A DNA stretch of 64,000 nt. Source: Diaporthe sp. PMI_573. Taxonomy: Eukaryota; Ascomycota; Sordariomycetes; Diaporthales; Diaporthaceae. The DNA lies in NCBI GenBank assembly GCA_021399435.1, contig JAJTUP010000075.1:62001-126000 (forward strand). Reading direction: 5' to 3'. The translations under genes were made by a program, and so were the position numbers. The notes below the pieces were generated by a model that was given only the letters and a program-made list of their open reading frames with translations, was not told the DNA's origin and did not search any database. Below are positions 1-11,549 of the stretch, one piece after another (the stretch's first letter is position 1; every line of letters starts with the position of its first letter).

Positions 1-2
1 AC

Positions 3-512
3 ACAGTGATGCAATTTCTTGCCTCCCGTCAACTGCTGAAGGCGGTGGTGAGGTACCAGCCTCAAGCCATTCCGTGTATTTCCATCTCTTGCGCTTTGAT
101 CGGTGTCAACCTCCTGTGCACGAGGCTGGAGCCTCTGGTCCCTCGCACAACTCTTCTTGGCGCTTACCTTCTTGCCACTACAACTCTAGAGTGGCTCGGC
201 AAACTGGCCTGGACGAAATTCTCATGTGCCTTCGACAGTTCCATTCAGCAGGAGGCTGCTCGTCAATCCCACATCTCTGCCGAGGACAAAACAGCGCTAA
301 GCAAATCTGAATCCTTTGACAGTTGGGGCCATACCTTTTTCTTCAAATTTATGCCGACCATAGCCTCAGTGATTCTCATGTCAGCGGGAACTTTTCTCGT
401 CCCACTCCTTGCCCTAGCAACAGTCGTGGTGCTACGGAAAGTGACAACACACCTCGGATTCAGCACACATGTATATGTTTCGGAAAAGAAGGACATCAGA
501 AACCAGAAGTAG
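3..512 (+). CDS. Partial or small multi-pass membrane protein, unrecognised
   Basis: An open frame ends at 512. The first ATG is at position 9, but the frame stays open to the left edge, so the true start may lie outside the window. Visible in the product: hydrophobic stretches around residues 20-36 (CISISCALIGVNLLCTRL), 44-62 and 113-138 (TIASVILMSAGTFLVPLLAL), separated by a polar loop, and a basic tail ending in EKKDIRNQK. This looks like a three- or four-segment membrane protein. I do not recognise the family and infer no function. A weak open stretch at 635-841 with one hydrophobic segment (CLTPCVYMGGGIVAGMVL) could be a further piece of the same or a neighbouring gene. Confidence 0.45.
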   Translation, partial: TVMQFLASRQLLKAVVRYQPQAIPCISISCALIGVNLLCTRLEPLVPRTTLLGAYLLATTTLEWLGKLAWTKFSCAFDSSIQQEAARQSHISAEDKTALSKSESFDSWGHTFFFKFMPTIASVILMSAGTFLVPLLALATVVVLRKVTTHLGFSTHVYVSEKKDIRNQK

Positions 513-1001
513 TATGTATTGCGGGGACCCCCTGATCGCAGATGCCTGATACTCAATAGTAAATCCGTTGACCGTGTTGGTCAGGCAGAAGCCCAATCAG
601 AGTTCACGGCGGCGAGGACTAGCAGGATCACGGGGTGCGGGCTACGACAAGGGATTCTGGCCACTGCGCTCTTGTTATATGCCTCACACCCTGCGTCTAC
701 ATGGGGGGGGGCATAGTGGCAGGGATGGTTTTGAAGGATGTCATCTCGTTAGACAAGCACCTCGATAAACTCAGCAAGAACTGGGACGCATCCCGGCGGA
801 TGCTCGAGCTCAGCAGGGACTTCGAAATGACTATTGGTTGAGCCGAGATGCGTCCAAGACTCTCGGATACATGGATCCTGCAGCTCTCTCCCTTATTTCG
901 TTTGAGACTATTCCACGGGATGGAGTACATCAGATAGCGCAACCCGATCGTTTATGGAGTGGACAACCCAGGTCGGATGCGGAGACAAGTGACCCACTTA
1001 T

Positions 1002-1091
1002 TTTGAAGAATAGCTTATTCTTCAAAGCACGGGATACGAGTCCCGGAGTGGTGTGGCCCCGCTTATTTTGAAGAATAGAGTATTCTTCAAA
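1002..1091. repeat. Two direct copies of a 25-base palindrome
   Basis: Positions 1002-1026 and 1067-1091 each read TTTGAAGAATA, three central bases, then TATTCTTCAAA: an 11-base perfect arm around a short centre. The two copies are 65 bases apart and are preceded by the same short word (CTTATTT or a near variant). They lie in the otherwise empty stretch 513-1699. They may be a duplicated operator-like palindrome or a small foldback relic; the sequence does not say which. Confidence 0.7.
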
Positions 1092-1142
1092 CACCAACGA
1101 GAACCTTTGTCTCTGGAGGAGTGAGCAAGAGGACTAGGAGAA

Positions 1143-1482
1143 ATGGCAGACGTGGCCCCAATCTCTCCTGAGGGGGACGGGTTCTTTATATCCGATCTCG
1201 AGATCACACAGGCACTCAAAGTTAGACGACCGATTCCGAGGTTACACACGGAGAAGGCCACTAGCATCCGTTTCTCAGTGAAGCATAACGAATGCTGTGC
1301 TTCTGTTCGTATCGACATCACCCCTTTCCGTCTCGAAGGCACGGCCAATTATGGATTTCGGACCATTTTGTCACGTCACTTCGTGTCAGCCCACCTTTAG
1401 AGACGGTCAACTCTACGATCAGATCCAGAAGATCTACGACGCCATTGTCCCTGTTCAGTGGACCTTTGACGCCAGCTGGTAG
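1143..1482 (+). pseudogene. Possible broken gene fragment
   Basis: A frame starting MADVAPISPEGDGFF at 1143 runs to a stop at 1400. Coding-like sequence then continues one frame over (FRDGQLYDQIQKIYDAIVPV) to about 1482. A single-base frame change near 1370-1390 would join them. Nothing in it is recognised. It may equally be two chance frames. The rest of 513-1699 shows no supportable gene. Confidence 0.2.
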
Positions 1483-1699
1483 GTACCTCGTTTCCACGCC
1501 TGGCCTCAAACTGATTTTCCCGCCTCAGCACTAATATCGCCCGGGAACAACCGAATGCCATTTGCTGCCAGCACAATACATCATTCAACTCAAACAGTAC
1601 CCGCCGGGCAATAACACAAGATGTCCGTTCCAAAAAGCCTCAGTTCTCGGCTCTACCGAGAAAACGAAGTCACAATGACACGTCCACCGTAATCGAGCG

Positions 1700-2527
1700 A
1701 TGTCATCAGCTCTGAGCTTCCGAGCCCGCTCGGAACTACTGAGCGGGATTCGAAAAGGCGAAACCCACAAGAACGCAAGTCATGCAAGGAGATGGTCGAC
1801 AGATTTGGTCTATAGAATAGTAAAAGGACAAGATCGTCTGAAGAAGAAGAAATCTATTGCAACAGAGCTATCCGGTATTCAGGCGATTCTATCACGATAT
1901 GAGGAGGCAGACACAAGACAGGTGCTTAATGATCTTTCAAAGGAGTTCCACAAGGAGAGCCTGGCCAAGGGTACCAAAAGCGATTCTTGGGACTGCTGGT
2001 ACTTCGAGGGCTGCATGGACTTTGTCAATCATGGGAAGGGTAAGGTGGGCCAAAGCACGAACGCAGCCAAGGCGATATGCATCATTAACTCGATCGTAAA
2101 CCAACTGCTCGACACCGAGGGAGCGGTTGCCACGGCCCTTTTTGGCGTCCTCGCCGGTAAGTGAAATGGACATCTTCTTGGGACCACTGCTGACTCAACC
2201 CAAGAGGTTAAAGCCCGTCTTACCGAAATATCACGTGAGAGTGTTGCGATCCGCGAGGAGTTCGTCGATCGGGCTGCCCAAGCGTTACGAGGGAAGCTGC
2301 AAATACCTCCGCCATCGTACGAAATACCCAATACGCCTGTCTGGGTCGCTCTGGTGAAGAGTCGGTCCGGTGGGGAGTCGGCGTACAATTTTCAGGATGC
2401 CTGCCGTGACTTGGCCTTTCCCAACCTCGCCGTTTTGGACCTGAAGCCTCAGTGGACAGGTAGCTCAGGCAGGGAACAGCTCCTAATGAAGGTCGACCTT
2501 TGCCCTTGTGGATGCGTGTTGGATTAA
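1700..2527 (+). CDS. Unrecognised two-exon protein, 259 aa
   Basis: Exon 1 runs 1700-2156 and exon 2 runs 2205-2527. The 48-base intron starts GTAAGTG, carries a CTGAC branch site and ends CAAG, and joining keeps the frame (GVLAEVKARLTEI). The N-terminal part is rich in Lys/Arg (GQDRLKKKKSIATE) with an amphipathic segment. The middle (CIINSIVNQLLDTEGAVATA) and the start of exon 2 look helical, possibly coiled coil. The C-terminus holds CPCGC. The family is not recognised. Its stop codon TAA at 2525-2527 overlaps the stop of the convergent gene on the other strand. Confidence 0.55.
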
Positions 2528-3379
2528 GGCACATCAGACACACCCGGCACGTCAGGCACATCCGGCACAGCAGACACAGGGCCCCGACTCTGGAACCTCG
2601 CAGCCGGGCACGAACTCCCCGGAGGATCCTCGACGTTTGATAGTGCCGGCTCTATTTTAGGCGCCGTTGCATGGGAAGCAGACTGGCCAAGTTTCGATAT
2701 CAATGGGACAGCAAACATGGATGGTATTGACTTTGGATCAGCTAACGCCTTCGGGCTGGGCTCCTTGGATGGTATCATCGGTGAATAGAAACAAATCTCA
2801 ATTGTCTTCGGTCTGCTGCCCATGCATCTTGTTGTCAAATCGTACCAGTACATAGGTGAGCTCTCCCCTGTACACACAGACACTGGTACTTTCGTCAAAA
2901 GATATATCTCCGACTTCCCTGTGACGGTCACCACCGAAGGCCGCTGACTTTGTTGGTCGCGACGTGCTGAATGGAACACGACTTGGGTTCGCTCTGCACT
3001 GGCATCCTGGCTGATGGGGAGTAGGGCACTCAAATAGCCCGCTATAGAGCCATACCTATGACGGATGACATTGGCGCGCCACCTTATCTCGTCATTTGGC
3101 CATCTTTCCCGGACTAATGTCTTCTGTGTTTGGTCAGCAGTATGGCTTATTTGAAGCGGCCGTACATACGCTTTGATTCACGACCTCTTGGCCGATCTGT
3201 TGGACAGCGTCGTTGTAAATAGTGTTCTCGATCAACTTAGATACATCCAGAATCTTCTCTTGGCCAGACTCGTCCTTTTCAAATTTGATAGTAATGAAAT
3301 CTTCCTGCTTGATAATCGAACGAAGCTCACGAATGGCCGCTTCAAGTTTAGGGCTCCCTTCGATGCGTGTCGGTGACAT
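2524..3379 (-). CDS. Unrecognised two-exon protein, 269 aa, convergent with its neighbour
   Basis: Exon 1 is 3379-3170 (70 codons) and exon 2 is 3123-2524. The 46-base intron has a GTATGT donor, TGCTGAC branch region and CACAG acceptor, phase 0. The N-terminal 70 residues (ELRSIIKQEDFITIKFEKDE) look like a mixed helix/strand domain. The C-terminal part is Ser/Pro rich and ends in a short repeat of the type VPDVPDVPGVSDVP. No family is recognised. A potential further intron upstream (GTATCT...TTTCAG, 3380-3424) would lie in the 5' UTR. The stop TAA (2526-2524 read on this strand) shares the TTAA palindrome with the stop of the plus-strand gene. Confidence 0.5.
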
Positions 3380-4989
3380 GCCTGAAAGTTGAATTTGAGA
3401 GGATATAATGCTAACTTAGATACCCTCATTGCCCTTGCCGATGGTATTGAGTCATTTTTTCCCTTGAAGAAGGCTTCCGGGTGTTACATTCAATGCTGGA
3501 AATCCGGCATTGACTCCGCCAGTAAGATCCCGCTAATCACCCTGTGGGATGTCCGGCTCTCGGAGAAACAAAATGCCGACTTGGCTCTATCAGCTACATC
3601 CACATGACAGGATAGCATGCTCTTACATTATCGTGGCACTGTCCCTTGCCCTGAACCTCCTCCGATTGCATCCATGGAGCTGTGCGCCTGCTAGCCTGCC
3701 GCTACCACTGCCTTGCCCCCCAGAGGACACTCCGTCATCACCCTCTTTTTGGTATTAGGATAATCACCCATGCTACTGGAGAGGATATTGCGTTGCCTGC
3801 AAGCCGGAGTTGTATGATTGAAGTATAATACTAGATGATCAATGTGATGCCTTGGTCTATTGCAAGACACGAGATGCAGCAAATTGCAGCAGATATATAT
3901 ACATTTAGTGACCGCGGCCACACCCTCACTCAAGACATGTCGGGATTGGCACTTGGACACTATACCTTTCGAGGCTTCTTGCCTCATCGATGGCCAAAGG
4001 TAAATGCCTGGAATGCGTCCCCAATGACTCCAAAGCCCAGTAGTGTGCTGATTTCATGTTCCTGCAGCTGCATAGATGACAGGGATCGAAGATCACAAAT
4101 ATGTAAATTTCACAATACCGTAGGCTGATGAGGGAGGGTAGGATGCACCATGGACGTACTCGTCACCTCTGGTCCTAGGAGCTACCCGATTTAGATTCAA
4201 AAGCTGAAGGTGTGCCCGGCATGCTGAATCTGGTGTATATCCTGACCATCTCTGGTTTGTACTGAGCCAAGGTCTAGTCAATCTCTGGAAACCTCATACA
4301 TCCTTTCCTCTTATGAACGCAAGGAGACATCGCCATCATGAGTAGCTCAAAGAAGACCAGTGGGCCCCAGATGAGATCGTCCACTCCCGACAGGCACGAA
4401 AACTAAGTTTGTCGTGGCCGGTACGGTATGCAACCACATATTCATTCCAAACAGGCCTTGAATGCTGATTAACCGCAATAAAGGTCGCCATGAAGGAGGG
4501 GATCGGCGAGGCCACAACTTGGAATGGTACGGGTGTGGTTCAGGTCAAGGTCGAGATCGAGGTCCAGACACATGCAGGTCCAGGTGGAAGAGCAGGTAGC
4601 CCGTCCTCAGTCTGGCAAGTCGCGAAGGATTAGGCCTGTGCGTCTGCGGCGTCAGCTTTGTTAAGATTTGGAAGCGCTTGTAACGATTTGTTGCGTGAGA
4701 GCAAACGCGGGCATGTGCATATATTCCGAGCATCCCAACGGCCTTCGAGGAGACGCCTTCGAGAATAGCGTCGTTCCGAATCGGGGAGTTTCGAGAATAG
4801 CGTCGTGAACCCCTACAGGTTTCGACTTTAGCGCCGAAAGCCCCTGCTGCCTGCATCGCATCCGCCCAGCTGTCCTCCAACGGCAGGAGTGGGGTTGAGA
4901 TCTTGTGACGCTTGCGGCTCTGCGGGGAATGGCTAAATGTTGTCGCCAGCCGACAAGGCAGACTCGGTGTGATGATGCACGCATCGAAC
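3380..4989. other. Stretch without a supportable gene
   Basis: About 1.6 kb. Open frames here overlap on both strands and show no family, splice logic or composition that would mark a gene. One short direct repeat is visible: a word of the type CGAGAATAGCGTCGT occurs twice near 4757-4805. The first half is probably the upstream region of the minus-strand gene ending at 2524. Confidence 0.5.
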
Positions 4990-5776
4990 ATGTCTACCTC
5001 ATACGCCAAAACATTTTCTCCCGCTTGAGTCAAACCCGGACGTATTCAATAGACTCATCCGCTGTCTTGGCACCTCTGATTGTCTCGAGTTCCAAGATGG
5101 TCGTGTCACTGGGACGATCCAGACCTGCTACCCCACCCAGCCCTCGCCTTGATTCTGGTCTTTCCTACTACTGACAGATACGAGGAGGAGCGGGCGCGCG
5201 AAGATGCAACACGCAGCGATTCCGAAGGTGGTAGAGATAAGGATGACATTATGTGGTTTATGCAAACCATTAACAATGCATGTGGACTCTACAGCATTCT
5301 CCATGCTCTCAGCAACGGGCCAGCGCGGGATCTAGTCGGTGAGCGGGACTCGTGCTATATGTTCAAATGGGTCACTCGCTAACGTGCGTAAAGGCCATGG
5401 ATCATTCTTTGCGAAATTGGTCGACCAGTGCTCTTCCCTGTTGCCGCACCAGCGATCCTCGTACCTTGAGAACTCGGTCGAACTTGAGCGCGTGTACAGG
5501 CAGGTTGCGGTTCAAGGGAATTCAAAGGTGCCAGAAAGCGCAGAGGACGAAGTGGACTATCATTTTGTGTGCTTCGTTCAGTCTCACAGAAGCGGGCATT
5601 TATACGAACTGGATGGTGACCGGAAAGGCCCTATTGATAGAGGTCTGGTGCTTGAACCCGAAGAAGACATGCTAGCTTCAGGTGGATTAAGTGTTGTTCG
5701 CGAGTACATTGAACGCGAACAGGGCAACTGTACGTTTGGACTCATGGCCCTGGTGAACACGGCTCAAAGTCCATGA
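4990..5776 (+). pseudogene. Ubiquitin C-terminal hydrolase (peptidase C12), frameshifted
   Basis: The core is a clear UCH-family deubiquitinase, which cleaves small adducts from the ubiquitin C-terminus. Catalytic residues are all present: Gln in MWFMQTINN, Cys in NNACGLYSILHA, His in DYHFVCFV and Asp in LYELDGDRKGPID. A 55-base intron (5339-5393, CTAAC branch) joins DLVG to HGSFFAKLVDQ. The N-terminal part is broken. MSTSYAK at 4990 needs loss of one A to continue into HFLPLESNPDVFNRLIRCLG, and one or two more single-base changes near 5097-5115 separate LEFQD from DDPDLLPHPALALILVF. No ATG opens the core except the internal one at 5251. I read it as a decayed gene, although sequencing errors in homopolymers would give the same picture. 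Confidence 0.75.
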
Positions 5777-5823
5777 GGGAGGTATGCCACGGGCGCTAGA
5801 GCGGTCCAGCATAATAGATTTGG

Positions 5824-7760
5824 TCAAGCGCTGTCCATCCAAGTTCTTCTGAGCCAGCTGATCAACAGTCTCGTGATGGTACGTGAGCAAGTGATCGCCA
5901 GAAAGTGTCGTAAGAGGTTGACAGCCGAATTTGAACCCCATGATGCCGCTATATGCAACGGAGTCCACCCCTCATCGTCAGTCGCGTTGGCGTCAGCCCC
6001 CATCGCAAGTAGCATATTCACAATCCCCAAGAATGACCCACACGGATCTTCAGACATCGGTCCAGCTAGGGCGAGATGAAGCATAGATAGACCGCGTTCT
6101 CTCCTCTGGTTGACATCGGCTCCATGGAGAACCAGGGCCCTCGCTGCACACAGCCAGCCGTGCTCGACGGCCCAATCGAGCGCTGTCCTACCAGTGAGGT
6201 CTCTGGCGTCAAGGATGGCGGGATCCTGGTTCTTTGCGACTTGTTCAGTGAGATACACTTCTAACGGCTTCTGTGTATCGATCCTGAGCAAGACATTATG
6301 CAAGTCCGTGAACCCTCTGGAGGATATGTATGTCGTCCACATATCATTACAGGGCATCCCGAAGAGTACACTCAGCTCGCTTAGGAACGGCTCGGAATAT
6401 TGACCTCTCATGGCCGACTCCACCAAGATAAGATCGATCATCGTATCTACTGGGGTGCTTCGGGCCAGTTAGTCAACCTTCTGGTACCGGGAAGAGAGGG
6501 CACATGCCTTTGGACATCATCAATCCACCCAATGTCGGCACCAGCATGAACCAATGCTCTAAATGTGGCGAAAGAGGCCTCTATACCGCGGTTGCGCCAG
6601 CAGTAGTAGGTGGAATAGTAGAGTATTCCAAGACCATATGGATCGACCACATCGATAGACGCGCTGCCTGACCGCCACAGATACCTCATTCCCTCTATAT
6701 CACCATTCTGTGCGCATATGAAAATGGGCGAATCGTAGTCGCAAATAAATGGAAACCGATAGTAGACTTGTTCGGATTGCATGTCCAGTCGTGCACCAAC
6801 TGGAGCCAAGCTCCATCCCGCGTCACCAATGGAGGTGGTCGATGTTGATGTTGGCGCAGCAAAACCGCATTTCAGGGGTCTTAGAAGTTGTGTCAATATG
6901 GCGCTTCCCAGATCTTCAGCCTTAATGTCATCGCTCTTTTGTTTGATGTCAAACTTTTTCAGAATGTCTACTACCGATTCGCGCTCCTCGCCTTTGACTG
7001 ACAACCGCTCCTCCCAACTGTAGACATTAGAAAGGCGCGACCAACTGGAACTGGCTAAAACTTACACAGTATCACCAACAGTAATAGGTAGCAGGAAAAG
7101 GCAACCTATTCCCAAGCGCCGTCTCATATAGTTATAATTGCGACCTCGACTGGCCCAGCCTCTCCCGGTATCTTCCTCCAGCTCTCCGAAGCCGGAGCTG
7201 TGGCAGATCCCTTCAGCCTCATGGAAAAAGGCCTTGAAGAATCTCGATCTGATGCGACTTTTCAATCTGATGTGGGATTTTGGACTATGGCTTTCCAACT
7301 TCAGGAGCCGAGCATTCTCGTTTTGCCTGATGAGATAGGCCTTGGCGTCCCCGTCAGCTTCAACATCAAGACCCTCAAAGAAAGTCATGGGCTCTCTCTT
7401 CCAGCAATCGAAGTCGCCTTGAAGGCCCTGGTCAACGTTGACATGCGTTGGTTTGAGGTGCAAGAACACTCTAAGGTCCTTACGGTCCAGTGAGTCAAAA
7501 TAACCTGCCTCCCTGGCCACATCAGATGAGGAAAAACCCCGCCGTTGCGGACCCCTTTGGACGCCCTTCCGCAAGTAATAGCAGGTTGTGTCGGGACTTT
7601 TCTGACAGCGATGAGCTGTAAGTTGACAGCTTTCTGATCACCTGCTATGATCAGCGCTTTGGTCAATGCTTCAGGATTCAGAACTTACTGTTTCATCTTC
7701 CAAGATGTCATTGATGACTGCAGCTCTTTCCCCCACGACATGGCTGAGAGTGCAACCCAT
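5824..7760 (-). CDS. Ankyrin-repeat protein, multi-exon
   Basis: Ankyrin repeats are visible in the C-terminal exon: GRTALDWAVEHGWLCAARAL, GADVNQRRERGLSMLHLAL and GADANATDDEGWTPLHIAAS. An upstream copy around GADIGWIDDVQ is weaker. Two introns are well supported: 7018-7065 (GTAAGT...CTACAG) and 6458-6507, a GC-AG intron with donor GCATGT, a TGACTAAC branch and acceptor GAAG, giving DDVQSTPVDTMIDLI. The start is less sure. MGCTLSHVVGERAAVINDI at 7760 followed by GTAAGT looks like a first exon, but its join to the frame of 7574-7066 is not resolved, and a frameshift may exist near 7570. The protein probably mediates protein-protein contacts; the partner is unknown. It is tail-to-tail with the UCH relic. 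Confidence 0.7.
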
Positions 7761-8669
7761 ATCAGTACAGTGTACATATAATGTGTTCGGAAAATTACAA
7801 CACCCGGTTCTTGATGGAGAATATGCTGTTGAGACTCTTCGACGCTGGGGATGAAAAAAAAATGAGGAGTTGTGCCGGGGAATACGCGTGGCCCGGTCCC
7901 ATGGGAGGAGGGCACTCCTCAATAGGAGTGGCACCCACTAATGCGCGAGCAGACGCTTTGGCATGCGGAGATTAACGGCGCAGCACCTAGGTTCCCATTC
8001 TACCTACAGGATGCCTAGGTAAGTACCCAAGAACCAAACCCCTGCAGGCGGTACTGTGGATCCACGCCTCATTGTAGTGCAGTGACAATAGGCAACCTGG
8101 GATGCAGCACCATTGCACCCACATCATGCGGGTTTTCTTCTCGAGCAAGTTTTATGTGCATTCAGACAGGGATATATTTGATTCGTTTGGGCGCGTAGCA
8201 GGGACATGGGTTTTCAGAGTCTTTCCTATCGCGGGACGGGCTGCGCACCATCAGGGGGTAAGTGAGGCCGGCCTCACGCTTGAAGGGAATCGGAACCAGT
8301 CCCGGTGAGCGCAAAGCTGATTCCAGGGCCTTGCGTGCCGAACAACTTACCACAGAAGGATTCTCTCGGGGGTCCTCGGCGTTCACTACTTCTGAGACTG
8401 CCAACGCTTCGTTGCATTGGTGACTCACCGGTCCTGCCCATGCTCCCCTGTTCACGAAAAGATCACACCGCTTACGCGCGGGAGGGTAAAGGAGGGGGCG
8501 TGCGAGATCTGTTGATTTTATATTGACGGTACGGGCGAGAATAAACATATCTTGCCCTCTGGCGACGATGCACGGGCTTGAAACTTTATGGATTTAAAGT
8601 ATAAATACTGGGAATCAGTCCTTTCTCTCCCGTTTCTCTGATGGTAGACATACTCACAGGCCTTTCAAA
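7761..8669. other. Divergent intergenic region between ankyrin and HtrA-like genes
   Basis: No supportable gene. It should hold the promoters of both flanking genes, which point away from each other. A TATAAATA word lies at about 8600, 70 bases ahead of the ATG at 8670, and is a plausible core promoter element for the protease gene. Confidence 0.45.
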
Positions 8670-11549
8670 ATGACTTCTGAAAGTTCCACGACATCCATGG
8701 CGGACAGAACCCCCAAGAACGACCTTATCGGCGAGGCCGAAGCATGGCACGCCGTCATCAAGAAAGCCCGCAAGAGCGTAGCTCGCTTGAAAATCTGCCA
8801 CACGCACCACTTTGACGTACTCTCGCCATTGAGTGGTGACGGTACTGGCTTCTACGTCGATGAAGAAAATGGGTATCTGCTTACTGTTAGACACAATGTT
8901 GGTCCAGGCCCGTTCTCAGGCGTTGTGATATTTGAAGGTGACATTGAGGTATTACTATCACCCAACCCTCACCCCTTGCCTCCTTCACGTTGACGGGACT
9001 GACTGGACCAGCTCGAGGTTCTACGCGTTGTATATTCAGACCCCGAGCATGACTACGCAATTGTACAGCTCGACGCAGAGCTTGCACGCTCTTATGGTAT
9101 TAGTGCGATCCCTCTCGACGCGGAAGAGGCCAAGCCTGGAGTCGCCATCCGTCTTCTAGGCTATCACGATGGTCGTGGGCTTAGTATCGGACAAGGATTC
9201 ATCAACAATACCGATGCCCAAATGAGCTACACTAATTGCCCAACTGATTTAAGGACTCTCAATACCGAACACATCCAAGCCGCGTTCTCGGCCCTGGGGG
9301 GCAGTTCCGGAAGTCCAGCTCTGGATATACGGGGACACGCCGTTGGTCTACTGGTAGCTAGATCAGAAACCGCCATCAACACCTTCGTTCCCCTTCACTA
9401 TCCTCAGAGGGTTCTGAAGCTCCTAGCTGCCGGCAAAACAGTTCTTCGAGGCACAATCCAGGTAGGATGGAGCTTGCTGCCCCTGCACGAGTGCAAACGG
9501 TACCACCTGCCAGCTACATGGGACGAGAAGATTCGCAGGCGAGACAGGACCAACGCCATTGTAGCAGGTGTGGTATTGGAAGGAGGTCCGGCAGACGGGA
9601 AGCTCAAGGCTGGAGATATACTTCTGGAGGCGGACCAGAAGTTGCAAACCGATCTGTGGAAACTGAGCACTCACATGGATGAGTGCATTGATCAGGAAGT
9701 CCGTTTCCGAGTTTGGCGCCACGATCATGAAATTACGGTTGTGTGCCGGGTCGGCGATCTTCACGTTATCGTCGCAAACCATATCATGGTCCGATTTGGC
9801 GCTGTCTTCCACCAAATCGACTGGTTATCCGCCGCCGAGAGAGGGGCCCCTGTTGGAAGTATTTATGTCACCGGCAGAGCTCTCAGTGAGGTCTTCAAAC
9901 CCCATCAACTCCTTGAGTCTATCAACGGTCTGCCTATAACGGGTATGGACAGCCTTTCAACAGCGTTGGACTCACTCGGAAGGGGCGGCTGCCGCGTTAG
10001 CACCGTTCACAGAAGTCCCATAGACTCTGGAGACAAGACACATACCGCGGCCTATCTCCCAACCGACCTCTTCCAACCAGTGGGATTGAGGCGACAGCCT
10101 CTACAAGGAGGGGGCTGGTCCATCGAGGAGAATGGACATAACCTTTCCCGAATCAAGGCACCCATTGAGACAGCTCTGCCCAAGAAGGGTTTCTGCCAGA
10201 AGGGCGACAGAATCTTCCGCAGCATCGTACCTTTGAAAATCTACCGCTCTGTGGGCGTTCATGACTGCGACACCGGCGAATTCAGCGAGGCTGGTGTGCT
10301 CCTCAAGCATGGCCTTGTCATTATGAGCCGCAACGACTCCACATGGTTCGACGAGATCATTCTTACGCTAGCGGGGATAGAGGTACCGGCGCACATCATC
10401 TTTATGCACGAGGCGGTCAATTTTGTCTTCATCACATACGACACTACTGCGGTACCGAAGGGAATAGACCTGGAGCCGGCTTGCCTTTCCCGTGAGAGTC
10501 TCCTCAAAGAACACGACCACGTTTTCTTTGCCAGTTTCGATTCGACTAAGAAGAAGAGGGTGGTCAAAACTTCTGTTGAGCTGCTTGGCGATCGCACGGC
10601 CGAGGCCGGAGGTGCAGACTACAGAGCTTTTCACCATGAGACCATACTGCTTAACTCATCATTCTCGAATATGAGTAGCGGTGTAGTGCTGTTTCAAGAT
10701 GGAACAGTAGCCGGATTACAGTTCTATCACAAGGACGGAATACATGACTTCCTCCCTGCCAGCCGGGTAACTGATGCTCTTGAGCACTGGGAGGCAGGCC
10801 GGCTCAGCGACCTACGATTTCAGGACTTCGACGTCACGACCATGTCGCTGTCTGATGCATTGCGGAAGAAACTGCCGGATGAGACTGTCTCCGCGGTCTT
10901 GGGTCATTCCTCAGAAAAGACCCAAGTGCTGGTTGTGGACAAGGTGCGTTCACACTGCGCCACGCTGAACGGCGAGAGTGAAGCCCATCCGCTGCGCAAG
11001 GACGACATCATTTTGAGCTTGAACAACAAGGTGGTAGTACAGAGCTCCGACCTCCGGTACATCTTCACTGACGACTGCATCTCGGTTCGTGTCCTCCGTG
11101 ACGGTGAGGTGGCAGAATTCTCGGTGCCCACGGTCCCCATCGACCAGGTCCAGTCCCGAGAACTCATCCACTTCTGCGGGGCTTTCATTCACAGACCGTC
11201 CCTTCAAGCGCAATTCAACCAAGGAAACTGCCGTTCCAAGATCTTTATCTCATCCGTCTCGACCGGCAGTCCCGCTCATCTATACGGGATTGAGCCTGGC
11301 ATGTTCATCGAGTCTGTCGCGGGGAGGGATGTTGCTACGTTGGAAGAGTTTCAGAGTGCCATACAAGCCACGGATGAGACGGGTTTCACGATGAGTGTAC
11401 TGCTTCCCAATGGAACTAAAATCCTCAGCCTTAGGAAGATGGAGGACCATTTCCCGAGCGTCTTGTACACCAGAGACGTGTTCAAAGGTGTGAAAAGAAC
11501 GGCCCTCGGGGGCGGCGGGGCTGTGGATGATGGGACTTACGAGGAATAG
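8670..11549 (+). CDS. HtrA/DegP-like serine protease with PDZ domains, NMA111 type
   Basis: Exon 1 is 8670-8948 and exon 2 is 9012-11549; the 63-base intron ends in a GACTGAC...CAG signal. The product has 938 aa, slightly shorter than typical NMA111 proteins. The trypsin-like triad is complete: His75 in LTVRHNVGPGPF, Asp107 in YSDPEHDYAIVQLD and Ser192 in ALGGSSGSPALD. Glycine-rich PDZ-type segments follow (VVLEGGPADGKLKAGDILLE near residue 265; two more in the C-terminal third, e.g. HPLRKDDIILSLNN and GIEPGMFIESVAG). Known NMA111 proteins are nuclear proteases that cleave inhibitor-of-apoptosis proteins. The sequence departs from the usual family wording (TVRHNV where TNRHVV is usual), so this is likely a divergent paralogue rather than the core orthologue. 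Its neighbours are decayed genes, yet this frame is intact. Confidence 0.85.

Noticed and set aside
5687..5968. Minus-strand frame overlapping the UCH 3' end
   Set aside because: It runs antisense through the conserved UCH core and continues the ankyrin gene in another frame; it has no independent signal.
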